Assembly (NCBI GenBank): GCA_003952965.2
Contig: CM025849.1
Span: forward strand, 12,550,157 to 12,614,156
Length of the DNA: 64,000 nucleotides
Direction: 5' to 3'
Source: Morella rubra
Lineage: Eukaryota; Streptophyta; Magnoliopsida; Fagales; Myricaceae
In this document: one piece after another, positions 11,722-21,790 of the stretch
Numbering within the stretch: position 1 is the stretch's first letter
How the letters are laid out: each line of letters opens with the position of its first letter
The notes under the pieces: generated by a model
The model's database searches: none
What the model was told of the DNA's origin: nothing
Seen by the model: only the letters and a program-made list of their open reading frames with translations
Position numbers and translations under genes: made by a program

Positions 11722-11728
11722 AGTCCAA
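11722..11728 (+). terminator. snRNA 3' box of U5-A
   Basis: AGTCCAA matches the plant snRNA 3'-end signal AGTNNAA and sits 8 bases after the terminal hairpin, as expected for polymerase II snRNA 3'-end formation. Confidence 0.8.
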
Positions 11729-11827
11729 ACGCTTTTCTGTATTAAAATTGTTGATTTGTTATTTCTTGGCCTCTGATGAACAAGAAAAAGACGACGTAGA
11801 ATTTTTACAGAAACGAGGAGAAGAGAC

Positions 11828-12985
11828 GGGCGGCTTTAATAGGCAGGGTAGGCAATTCGCTAAGCCGCCCCCAAATTAAGGGTGGCTCCAATTAATTTTT
11901 TATAATAGGTATATTTAAAATATATGTGAGGACAAGATTCAAAAATTGAACTGTTGAAGTTATTTGTAGAAGAATTTTAGTTAATTAATTTTTAATTTAT
12001 TAATAGGCCTATTAAATCTCATTGATTAGAGGAATCATTAACTTCTTACCAATCATTAACTTCTTACCAGTTTATAGTTTCTTATATCCATCAATCTTAT
12101 AATGTCTAATTGCAAATTGATTCAAAGAAATTTCATAAAACTAATATCCTATAAAATCTCCTTGAGATTCGTTGGAAATTGATTTGAGAAATCTTATAAA
12201 ATCTCACACTTAATTCATTTAGTTTTTTTTACCCTTACTTGACAAACAAAAATAATTCCTAACCGTTTATACCATCGAATCTATTTAATATTTTTACCTT
12301 ATATGTATTAATTAACAACTAAAAATTTATCTTTAAAAGGACTTAATTTATAAACCGTTTCACTAAAGTCTAAGTGCTATTATTCTAAACTTATGTTTTA
12401 TTTGTTGTAGTTATCATTATTTGTATTTTATTTTTGGTTTTTTATTTAATTTGAAAAGTTCGAAATCTTTGGATGAGGATACTTGAAAAAACATTGTCTT
12501 ATACTTGAAAATGTTTTCAAACATAAAGATCATGTTGATATTGATGGTTTAAATTTTTTTTTTTTTTTTCAGAATTGAAAGTGTTAAAAGAAAATTTAAA
12601 AATAGAGATTTACACTCTAATTGAAACATTAAACTATATAAAAAGATTAGACTATTTTTCAAATGCAAATATTACTTATAAAATATTATTGACAATACCT
12701 TTCCTTCAGTAGAAAGAAAATTTTCAAAGCTAAGCTAATAAAATCTTACTTAAGATCAACTATGATGCAAGAAAGATTAAATAGATTAACCATATTATCA
12801 ATTGAAAATAATATATTACTAAATTTAGAATATAAAACTTTAATAAGTAATTTTGCATCTCAAAAAATTAGAAAAATAAGTTTTAATTAAATTTTTATTA
12901 ATATTTTATTTTTAAAAATTATTAAAAAAACCTCACTTTGAGGTTTTGACTAAGACCCTAATTATCTTAGAGATGTGTCATGGGG
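11828..12985 (+). mobile_element. Degenerate hAT transposon relic (TTF/ZMYM1-like transposase end)
   Basis: About 12685-12889 encodes, across frameshifts, the C-terminal dimerisation region of a hAT transposase of the TTF-finger/ZMYM1-like type: SVERKFSKL, then IKSYLRSTMMQERLN, LTILSIENN and ISNFASQKIRKISF. The left side begins with an inverted pair GGGCGGCTT/AAGCCGCCC (11828-11870). The right side ends near GGGGGCCTGGGG. Segment copy B lacks the insertion, which supports a discrete element of about 1.1 kb. The boundaries are approximate. Most of the transposase is missing. Confidence 0.6.
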
Positions 12986-12989
12986 GCCT

Positions 12990-14160
12990 GGGGTATCTAT
13001 TCGTTTAGTCTGAGCAAACCAAACGAACACCTTATTAGTTATTATTGCTAGCGGCAGCAGTAATGGTTGCCATCGCTCGATCTCTATTCTCTTGTTTTTT
13101 CACTACGAGATTGCTTAGGGACTGGGATTTCCTGGAAAAATCACTTCTTTTTCCTCCAAGTGATTGCTTAGGGACTGAGTTTTCCAGGAAAAAATCGCTG
13201 CCTCGTACTCCAATTCTGCAACAGTGTCACAAAAGCGAATAGTTCCACTAGGAAGGAAAAACAAAAAGATTAGATATACATAATATAATACTTTAATCTC
13301 GAGAGAGAGTGACGACGACAAATAATTACACCAAAAAAATATATTATTTAAAGAAAAGTTCAGTTTATTCCAAGAAATACAATGCTAACAAAAGGCAAAG
13401 CTTGCCCTCAACAGAGCCGGAACAAAGGATTTTACACGGGGGATAAATACATTTTTTATCCCTGAATTTCCCTTGAATTTTGAGGGTCTAGAACATTGTA
13501 TCTTTTCATCAATTCAATTTTCTGGTCTATGATTTTACATTTATACTCCCAGCAAGATATGATTAAAGGATGAGTTGGAGGTATAAATGTAAATCTTATG
13601 TCAAAAAATCAAGTGCATGGTGTAATGTGTCAGAACTTCCAAAGTTCAGAGATAAAATGTTTCAAAATTCAAAGCTTAGGTTGCAATGTGCCATACTTCA
13701 AAAATTCAAAGTGAAATGTCTCAAAATTTAAAATTAAAAGTGCAATGTGCCAGACATCCCAAAATTAAGAGTGAAAATTGTAGTTATCCTTTTACAATAC
13801 AACGAAGAACGAAAGCGAAAACATTTGCTCAAAAATATTAGGAAGGAAAGAAATTTCCAAATAATTTTTGTTTCAACTTTTGTTATCGAATGTAAAAAAT
13901 AATATCCCTACAATTCTTTGTCTAAATTGTGTACTGCAATTTCAAGAATGACAGACATAGCAAATATCTGGCATCTCGTTTTGCCTCTTATTCTCCCTCG
14001 CGCATCACTTGACTATGCCAACTTCAAACTTTATGACAAGGCACTACAAGCTGCACTGAGTATCTCAAAAGTGCTAAGGCTGGACTGATCAACTTGCAGC
14101 CGGGAATAAACCCCTTGATGATCAAGATTTAATCTCTTCATTATTAGTAGGTTGAATCCT
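12990..14160. repeat. Segmental duplication copy A (middle part), with degenerate repeat at 13430-13800
   Basis: About 13240-13370 aligns with 21680-21790 (shared TTTAATCTCGAG, AATAATTACACC.AAAAAAA). At 13430-13800 a short phrase resembling CAATGTGCCA...AAAATTCAAAG recurs several times, as in the Mutator-like ends at 22 kb. I see no gene. Confidence 0.5.
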
Positions 14161-14164
14161 CAAT

Positions 14165-15201
14165 TCACATCCTTTGTCACAACCTTTTCCGGCTGAATAA
14201 CTAAGTCATGAGATTTTGTTGAAACATCAACAAAACACTCCTCCATTGCAAAACTTCAAGCAAGTCTTGAGAGAAAGACACCCCCTCATCCAGCGCTTGA
14301 AACCAACCTCTTGCCTTTCCCTCTTTGGGCGGCTGGGGGAGCTTAGTCTCCCCCTGCTCTCTCATTCTCATCTGGCTGGATTCCGGCCGGCCAGGTGGTG
14401 TTCATATCAGTTTTTCCTTATGTTTTGGGTTTCTGGTTTCTCTCTGCGGTGGAGGCACACAACTCTTGCTGATTTTGTGAAGATTTTGTCAACACGGACA
14501 AGTGGGCTGCCCTCTTTTGGTACAGATCTGCATCTTCCCCTCTATCCAGTGGATTGACATTGGTGCGTGAGTACCACGCGCCCCTTGGGGCACAAGTGGA
14601 TCTCATGCGCTCAATATCCAGGTGCGGCTTGTGTGTTGTTTTACCGCATTTTGTCGAGATCCGCCTTTGGTTGCACTGTTGCTGGGCCCATCTGATTCAC
14701 ACTGCTCTTGCCTTTGGAAGCTCTCTAGTGCGCGAGTCTACCTTGTTTGCACCATTATATCCGCTGGTGGGCTAAGCTTACCTTGAGTGCACCATCTTTC
14801 CGGTCAATGTCGGAAAAATTTCAACTATTGCTGGCAGGTATTCAATTGTAGGCCTTTGGGCTGTGTAGGTGATCATGGACCTTGAGTCCTTCTTCAGTAT
14901 CACCATTATCGAGCTTACTGCCCTTTGTTCACTTAGGCTTCAGTTCAGTGTGATGTCTGTTGGGTTTCTTCTTAGCTTTCTATTGATTATGGTTGATCTT
15001 GTTTTTGCTGTGTTACGTCTCTTTTGTAGGATTTCTGCATCCCTTGTGATGCTTATTGTTTTTGTGTTGTGCGTCTTTTGTAATGTTTCTGCATCTGTTG
15101 TGATACTTACTGTTTTTGTGTGTGTATCTTTTGTAATGTTTTTGCCTTTGTGCAATCTTTATTAATATAATAGTATACGTTCTCAGAAAAAAAAAAAAAA
15201 A
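14165..15201 (+). mobile_element. Poly(A)-tailed retroposon, probably a LINE 3' fragment
   Basis: The inserted stretch ends in an uninterrupted A15 at 15187-15201, after a T/G-rich 3' region in which a phrase like TTTTGT.TTTCTGCATC is repeated. Segment copy B (about 23810-23880) shows the empty site: TGAATCCTCAAT is followed directly by CCTGATGCTGGTTC, whereas here those two flanks are about 1 kb apart. No reverse transcriptase motif remains. A clean target duplication is not visible. Confidence 0.6.
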
Positions 15202-15338
15202 CATTCCTCCTGATGTTGGTTCTTTTGCTCTCTATGGCGCCCAGCAAAAGCCTTAGTTCAGCGGCTTTTCCCCCACTCCAACTTCTCGACCCAAGCCTTC
15301 TTGTCAAATTTGTGGCGAGAGCATACCATCGTATGGAT

Positions 15339-15687
15339 TGTTGGGGTCCACACCCATAAGATAAACTTTGAGTAGAAGTAGACTTTGAGTAAAAGTCTAC
15401 TTACTCCCCACTTCAAGTTTATCTAGGTTTTCTCTTAGGGTTTCTCTTTGTATCTTTTCTCATAAATAGTGACTTATGTTATAGGAGAAGGTGTGCGTGA
15501 GAGTGCGTGAGCATTGGGCAGAGAGAAAGAGAAAGAGTGTGGTGTGACCATTGTATTGGGTGGGGAGAGTGATTTTCTTAAGCGTTCTTAATAAAATTGC
15601 TCTGGGGTGGACGTAGGCCGGATTGGGGCCGAACCACGTAAATTCTTTGTGTCCCATTATTTAATTTTCGTGCTGCTTTTCCCAACA
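15339..15687 (+). repeat. 5' LTR of the gag-only element
   Basis: 349 bp, beginning TGTTGGGGTCC and ending CCCAACA. It carries 12 bp in the GTTTTCTCTTAGGGTTTCTC area that are missing from the 3' LTR. Confidence 0.93.
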
Positions 15688-15689
15688 AG

Positions 15690-15701
15690 TGGTATCAGAG
15701 C
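15690..15701 (+). promoter_or_regulatory. Primer-binding site for initiator tRNA-Met
   Basis: TGGTATCAGAGC, two bases after the 5' LTR, is the standard plant retrotransposon site complementary to the 3' end of initiator methionine tRNA. Confidence 0.93.
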
Positions 15702-16264
15702 TTGGTTTGAGGGGCCAGAGTGGTTTTTCGGGTGAAGCAGAGAAGGTCCGAAAATTAAAAGTGGTCCAATCAGAGATTGGAGGGCACCAGCCTGTAGAGG
15801 AGGACGAGACGAAGCCAGAGGTCGAAACCTCGTCGCCGGAGGAGCCTGGACGCACCGTCACGCACCGAAAGCATTCGGATCACGCCGTCCACGCGTCACA
15901 CGCGCCCCCACGTGCAGAAGAGAGGTAGGGCGCGTGGTCCTCACTCGCCACACACACCGCACGCGCCTGTGCATAGTGCACTGCCACGTGTCTAGCTACG
16001 TCAGCATCCACGTCAGCAGTGGGTCCCAGTGGTGCCACGTCAGCAGAAGGTCCCAGTCAGTGCCACATCAGCGTTGCCACGTCAGCGGAGAATATTCTGG
16101 AGAATCGAATATTCCGGAAGATTCCAGGGTGGTTTTTCAGCCGGTTCAGGGGCTTTTAAGCCGATTTTCGAGCAGGTCAGACCGGTTCCTAAGGTTTTAG
16201 GCCATTCCGGATCCATTGGTGCAGTTAGAATTTTGAAATTCGGTCTCTATCAGTGTTAATTGAG

Positions 16265-17065
16265 ATGGCAGAGGGTATGGTTATTAGTATGATAAGGTTG
16301 TCTGCTACGAATTACATGAGTTGGAAGCCACGGATGGAGGATATCCTTTATGCAAAGGATATGTATGATCCATTGGAGAACGAGGGCAAGAAACCGGATG
16401 AGATTGACGAGGCAAAGTGGAAGAAGATCAACCGGAAAGTTATAGGGTTGATTCGTCAGTGGATTGGGCCAGAGGTATTCCATCACGTAGCCAAAGAGAC
16501 GAGTGCTTTTGAACTATAGGAGAAGTTGGAGACAATGTATAAGTCAAAGACTTCACGGAATAAAGTGCTACTAATGAGGAGGCTCGTGAATATGAAGCTG
16601 CGAAATGATAAGTCAGTGGCGGAACATACCAGTGAGTTTCAAAACCTGATCAATCAGTTGAACAGCGTCGAAATGACTTTTGACAGTGAGGTTCAAGCTT
16701 TACTGCTTCTGAGTTCCTTGCCGGATAGTTGGGAGACTCTTGTTGTTTCTCTCGGAAATTCAGCACCGAATGGAAAATTGACCATGGAGTTGGTCAAGGA
16801 TGCTCTGTTCAGTGAAGAGGCACGGAGGAAGGAGATGGAGACTTATGACCACAGTGGATCACAAGCTCTCATCTCAGAAAGAGGTAGAGGAAGCAACTGG
16901 AATAACGGAAGAGGCCGGGGTAAATCCAGAGGAGAGGGTCGCAAGATTATCTGCCTCTATTGTGGCCAAGAAGGACATATCAAGCGGAATTGTCCAAAGT
17001 ACAAAGCAGAGAAAGGGAAATCATTAGAAGCCTCAGTGGTGACTGATGACTCCGACTTCGTGTAG
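16265..17065 (+). pseudogene. Gag of the gag-only LTR element, one nonsense codon
   Basis: A Copia-type gag (UBN2-like) with a nucleocapsid zinc knuckle. The N-terminal part contains NYMSWKPRMEDIL and the middle part LLMRRLVNMKLR and LLLSSLPDSW. A basic RGRG-rich stretch precedes the CCHC finger CLYCGQEGHIKRNC (16952-16993). A TAG at 16517-16519 interrupts the frame where related gags usually have Trp. Apart from this the reading frame is open over about 267 codons. No pol follows: the frame ends at 17063-17065, 320 bp before the 3' LTR. It would package RNA only if the stop were bypassed or gag came from a relative. Confidence 0.85.
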
Positions 17066-17370
17066 CACGCTAAGGTGCTTGGTACCAGCCGGTGGAGATG
17101 CAAGAGCAGGGGGAGATACTGTTCTACATGGGTCCTGTGGTACAAGCAGGGGATGCGGGCACCCTAGGCGGGGGTGCAGGACACTCAGATGGGAGTGTGG
17201 TTGGTCGTCTGGTGACAAGGACGAGGTTGGAGTGCCAGTAGAAAAAGGATGCAAGGGGTGGTGAGCAAGGGGGAGCAACAGACACCAAAGTTGCAGGAAG
17301 GTTCTACTGATGGGAGCCCGGGATGCACTCAACCGAAAGATGTCAGGAACAGATTCTTCCCTTATGGGTA

Positions 17371-17382
17371 TGGAGGGGGAGA
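17371..17382 (+). promoter_or_regulatory. Polypurine tract of the gag-only element
   Basis: TGGAGGGGGAGA lies two bases before the 3' LTR, the expected place for the plus-strand DNA primer. Confidence 0.85.
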
Positions 17383-17384
17383 TT

Positions 17385-17721
17385 TGTTGGGGTCCACACC
17401 CATAAGATAGACTTTGAATAGAAGTAGACTTTGAGTAAAAGTCTACTTGCTCCCCACTTCAAGTTTATCTAGGTTTTCTCTTTGTATCTTTTCTTATAAA
17501 TAGTGACTTATGTTATAGGAGAAGGTGTGCGTGAGAGTGTGTGAGCATTGGGCAGAGAGAAAGAGAAAGAGCGTGGTGTGGCTATTGTATTGGGCGGGGA
17601 GAGTGATTTTCTTAAGCGTTCTTAATAAAATTGCTCTGGGGTGGACGTAGGTCGGATTGGAGCCGAACCACGTAAATTCTTTATGTCCCATTCTTTAATT
17701 TTCATGTCGCTTTTCCCAACA
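17385..17721 (+). repeat. 3' LTR of the gag-only element
   Basis: 337 bp, beginning TGTTGGGGTCC and ending CCCAACA. It is followed directly by the target duplication TGGAT. Confidence 0.93.
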
Positions 17722-17726
17722 TGGAT

Positions 17727-18029
17727 TACTCGTATGATGGAAGAGACCCTCTTGCTCAAACTTGTTACTGTAGTCGCTCAATCCAATGCTTTCCATGATT
17801 ACCAGACTCGCGCGGCATGTCGATGGCGGGACCAATAATCACATAACACCACATGAAGACGGTCTGAACAAGAAGCAACCTTTACATAATACTACTTCAA
17901 AATGTTGGAATTTGTAAAAGAAAAAATTAAGATTTTAATGTTTGATTGTAAAAATTTTGATTTTTATAAAAAATTTTCTTAAAAAATTAAAATTTTTTCC
18001 TAACCTCACATCACACTTGTATAGATGTT
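17727..18029. repeat. Segmental duplication copy A (right part)
   Basis: 17740-17870 aligns with about 23930-24070 (GAAGAGACCCTC.TGCTCAA, TCCAATGCT, GACCAGACT, ATAATCACATA, GAAGCA). It therefore marks the right part of the duplicated U5-bearing segment. No coding function is seen. Confidence 0.75.
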
Positions 18030-18037
18030 AGGATAAG

Positions 18038-19042
18038 TAGGGCTAGGTACCGGTGATGTAGGTGCCGGTTTGGCCAAAACTGGCACTGGAACCGGTAGGC
18101 CAAACAACTGGCCATTGTCGGTGACGGTTACAAAATAACCGGTCACCATCGGTTCATAAAATTTCACAAAAAACAAACAATTTCACAGCAATTTTTTCTT
18201 CTCTTCGAACCCAAAATGAAAACCATCACAGATTCACAAAGAAAAAATCCATATTCATAAAACAAACACAAAATAAATCCATGAAAAAAAACTCATCTTT
18301 AAAAGCAATGAAGATTGTGAAGAACATCTTCAAAACGTCATAACCCAACTGCTCTTGGATGGGCGACGGAGACGGAGGAGAGTGAGGGGCAACGTGGGGG
18401 CGGGGGAGAGCAGAGAGAGTCTGAGACTCTGAAATCTTCGCGGCTGAGGAAAGGGCATGCAGCCGGTAACGTGCTCATCTCATCGTTAAAGGTAGGGTTT
18501 AATAACCCTAACCTAAACGGCGTCGTTCTCTTTAAATAGAGATAGGCGCCGTTTTGTTTTATTTTTTATTAAAAAAATAAAAGTGATAGAGTTAGGGTTT
18601 TTACCCTAACCCAATTGCAACGCAAGGCGCCGTTCTCATTATAGAGAGAACGACACCCTTGTTTTTATTTATTTTTTATTAAAATAAAATAAAAGCGATG
18701 GGGTTAGGGCTTTTACCCTAGCCCCATTGCAACTACAAGGCGCCTTTCTCTATATAAAGAGAACGGCGCCCTTGTTTCTATTTATTTTTTATTAAAAAAA
18801 TACTTGCGATGCCTAACCCCATCTGAAGCATCGCAAGGTACCGTTCTCTTTATAAAGAGAGTGGCGCTGTTTATAAAAAAAAAATTATAAAAATAAAAAT
18901 AAAAAAACAGTCGGTCACGATTTATCACCGAAATTTTTAACGGTAAATCGTCGCCGGTAATATCACCGATAATTGGCTAGTTTTATTGTCGTTGAGAGGA
19001 ACTGCCAATATCTGGCGCCGGCGATTGAAATGAGCAGCCCTA
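18038..19042. mobile_element. Non-autonomous hAT element with internal telomere-like palindromes
   Basis: The ends TAGGGCTAGG and, inverted, TAGGGCTGCT are hAT-type. The flanks are an 8-bp target duplication with one mismatch (AGGATAAG at 18030-18037, AGGATAAA at 19043-19050). Inside there is no transposase. Both subterminal zones are rich in ACCGGT/GCCGG. The core, 18485-18860, contains about four copies of a roughly 110-bp unit, each pairing a GTTAGGGTTTTTACCCTAAC-type palindrome with a GGCGCCGTTCTC...GAACGGCGCC inverted repeat. Confidence 0.85.
18485..18860. repeat. Tandem palindrome array inside the hAT element
   Basis: Units of about 110 bp alternate two inverted repeats: AGGGTTTT..ACCCTA (telomere-like) and GGCGCC-GTTCTC..GAGAAC-GGCGCC. 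They are linked by TTTATTTTTTATTAAAA. The units differ by several substitutions that often preserve the palindromes. Confidence 0.75.
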
Positions 19043-19369
19043 AGGATAAACCATTGAACTTGTGAAGTTAAAAGTTGGTCACAGGGCAATTTTGCAGGTA
19101 CGGTAGATTTGTGATAGAGAAACTACATTCTCTACGGTGCCATCCTGTCACTTCAGTTTGACGGACTGGAGTACGGTATTGTCTGATGACGATTCTGCTG
19201 CAATTTTTTGTTCTATCTTCTTGATGAACAAGGAGAATTTTGTAAACATGACTAACCAATTATTTGTTCTCTCACATTAGCCTATAATTTTAATTTTGGG
19301 TTATTGGGATGGTTCTACCTTCAACTCTTTCATATTTTTTTTGCAGGAAGGATGAAAATAATGTTTTGA

Positions 19370-19855
19370 GTGTTAGAATGAATGACCTAAATTTTGGAGC
19401 GGAACATATTCGAGAGGATTGACCATTAGGTGAAATTAATGTTTAGTTTGTCCCAGATAAAGTTTTGCCAGGACGGGTAACGGCCCGCCTTACGGTACAT
19501 GGTTAGTTAGTAATTTCATATTTCCTATATTTATAATTTATATAAATACTTTATGATTTAATTTTATTTCGATACTCCCGTAGGGCTAGCACACTGCGCA
19601 ACCAAGATCTAAATCTCCGTATCAGTTTTCTTAATATATTATCTATCAACAACATGTTGGCCATAAAAGAAGCATGTCTTCTTGATCTAGAGCACATTAT
19701 ATTGGACGATGACTCCCTTGTTTTCTGTCTAAGTCATTAAGAAAAATGACACCGCCCCAGATATATCTACTCAATGTTCATCGAACAACTTAGACACATT
19801 GTTAGAGAGAGAGGCCCCTCCTCTCGAAATGGAGATTATTGGTCCATTTGTTTGT
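19370..19855. repeat. Segmental duplication, copy B (left part)
   Basis: Partner of 9905-10330, in the same order and orientation relative to the following U5 gene. Confidence 0.75.
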
Positions 19856-21170
19856 TTGTAAAAATAAATTCCGTAATTTGTTTTACTTGTTTTCAGGTTT
19901 TGGCAAATACTTGAAAATGAGATAAAAGTAAAAAATTTTCACGTCAACGGTAAAAGATCTATTGTTTTTCAGAAAATAAACTAAACTCAAATTTTTCGTA
20001 AACCAATTTTTTTTTTTAGGATAACATTATAGTACGCTCCATATCTATGAGCAAAAATCAATAAGGAGATATTCGTTTTGTAAAAATTGTAAGATTTTGA
20101 TAGAATTGTGAATATTTATGTAGATTGGAATTTTATATATTTTTGTGCAAAAGTTGGTGAAAAGTTTTAAAGATATTTAATTTTTGTTAAAATTTGTAAA
20201 AAGGTGGAGAGAGAGAGATGATTTGATGTAATTGTTTAATAAAAAAGTATTTGTGTTAGGTAAAAAAGTATAAAGAGAGAAGATTTGTTATAATTTTTTT
20301 TTTGAAAATATATTGTAATTTGTGTGAAAAGGTATTGGTGTTTATGTATGAATTTTTGAGATTTTAGATGGTTCGTTTGTAAATTTTGTTGAATATATTT
20401 ATATTCTAAAATATTTTTACAAAGAACATGCCCTAAGTCTCCCTCAAGTTTCAAAATATTTTATTCCGCCTCATATGTTTCAAAAACAATCCATTCTTGC
20501 CTTGCCATTAAATCACATGCAAAATAACCGAAATAGCCCTCTAAGACAAAATTATTAAAAATAAAAATGATATAGAAAATAAAAAGTGACATTTTTAAAA
20601 TAAAAATTGATTTTGAATGTTGCATATAATAGTTTTATATTCTTCTCTTTCTAGGCCACATGAGAACTTCTCCCATAGATGGCTAACAACAGTTGAACTG
20701 CGATACCAATTTTATCATAAAATGTCAAAAGTGTAAACTACATAGACTTGTACGATAATTAAGAATTTTTATGTAAATACGTAAATCATTAAGCGTGTCA
20801 AATATCAAAAAATATTTTCTTGAAAATATTTTAAAAGAATAATCAAACACTGAAAAGGAAATTTTTTCTTGAAAACATTTCAATGAAAAGTTTTTTTAAT
20901 AAATGGGCCCTAAATATAATTTATTTTAATTTTTTATTAAATAAAATCACTTCAAAATAATCTCAATTTTATTAAATCATCTATTTTCATTATAATAAAC
21001 ATAAATAAATTCACTCAAATAATTTATTTTCATTTTTTCACCAAACGCTCGTAAAATTTTTTTTTTTTCGATTACTGTTTCACAAAATTCAATAATACTC
21101 CGATCTTTTCAATTTTTATAATATTCCCTAAATATTTCAAATGGTTACAGCTTGCAAAAGGGTTCAAAAT
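19856..21170. other. AT-rich intergenic DNA
   Basis: I see no gene. At about 20420-20640 there is sequence related to the outer MITE at 722-1600 (CACATGCAAAATAACCGAAATAGCCCTC). At 20090-20390 there are loose repeats of a TTTGTAAAAA.GT phrase. Confidence 0.4.
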
Positions 21171-21288
21171 AGTGGTTTGGCTTCCCAAATGCGTCCCAAA
21201 AGAGTTGTTTCAGTTTCCAAAAGGAACACGTTCTGATTCAATGATTTGGCTCTCCTCGGACTCGAAGGAGTGGTTTGGACTTGGTGCG

Positions 21289-21343
21289 GCTATCCCACAC
21301 GGGATCCATGCGAGAGAGCACTTGAAGAGAGCTACAATAAGAT
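21289..21343 (+). promoter_or_regulatory. U5-B snRNA promoter (USE and degraded TATA)
   Basis: The USE TATCCCACACGG (21291-21302) is followed after 33 bases by AATAAGAT at the TATA position (21336-21343), 37 bases before the RNA start. Spacing is intact but the TATA is weak. A region shared with copies A and C (AAAAGGAACACGTTCT, TTCAATGATTTG) lies just upstream at 21218-21250. Confidence 0.78.
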
Positions 21344-21372
21344 GTAGATTCCAGTTTCGAAGTAAACCACGG

Positions 21373-21496
21373 AGCCAAGCGGTGAGCACAGAGCGAACTA
21401 TTCTTTCGCCTTTTACTAAAGAATACCGTGTGCTCGCCGCACATTGTGGCATACGCGAATTTTTAGAGGGGTTTCTCCCAGTGTGGTGAAGCTCCT
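21373..21496 (+). ncRNA. U5: U5 spliceosomal snRNA, copy B
   Basis: Same architecture as copy A: loop CGCCTTTTACT at 21407-21417, Sm site AATTTTTAG at 21458-21466, terminal hairpin GGGGTTTCTCCC...GGTGAAGCTCC. The 5' end reads AGCCAAGCGG instead of AGCCGTGCGG, two changes just outside the long stem that are unique to this copy. Whether this is a functional variant or early decay cannot be told from sequence. Confidence 0.9.
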
Positions 21497-21503
21497 AAAG
21501 TAG

Positions 21504-21510
21504 AGTCCAA
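21504..21510 (+). terminator. snRNA 3' box of U5-B
   Basis: AGTCCAA, identical to copy A, eight bases after the terminal hairpin. Confidence 0.8.
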
Positions 21511-21599
21511 ACGCTTTCCTCCATTAAAATTCAAATTTCTGTTTTGCACATTATTCTCTGGAAAAAGATAAAGAGGCAAAGAGATGGGCAATTATCTAT

Positions 21600-21790
21600 C
21601 CCATTAGCCCGAGCAAGCCAAATTACTAGCTCCAAATCACCCGAATAAGCTAAACTAGAGAGGATAGCCCAGCAAGAACGAAAAGAAAAAAACTAGATTA
21701 GATGATATAATTATTTTAATCTCGAGTCTTGTAAGGATAAATAATTACACCGAAAAAAAAATCGTTTAAATTAAGGTTCGATTTATGGGC
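21600..21790. repeat. Segmental duplication, copy B (middle part)
   Basis: Aligns with about 13000-13370 of copy A, without the 1.1-kb hAT relic that separates U5-A from this sequence. It ends in AATAATTACACCGAAAAAAAA. Confidence 0.6.

Larger units (their letters stand above)
15339..17721 (+). mobile_element. Complete gag-only LTR retrotransposon (TR-GAG type, Copia-related)
   Basis: Two LTRs (15339-15687 and 17385-17721) enclose 1.7 kb that encodes only gag. The element is flanked by a perfect 5-bp target duplication TGGAT (15334-15338 and 17722-17726). The primer-binding site, purine tract and TG...CA ends are all in place. There is no protease, integrase, reverse transcriptase or RNase H, so it must rely on another element. 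The size and gag-only content fit the terminal-repeat retrotransposons with GAG domain described in plants. The LTRs differ by one 12-bp indel and a number of substitutions. Confidence 0.93.

Noticed and set aside
14216..14775. Host protein gene in the 14-15 kb stretch
   Set aside because: The stretch is an insertion ending in A15 and absent from the duplicated segment; frames lack domains and splice structure.
18485..18860. Interstitial telomere array
   Set aside because: The AGGGTTT motifs occur singly, as palindromes inside a hAT element with its own ends and target duplication, not as tandem telomere repeats.
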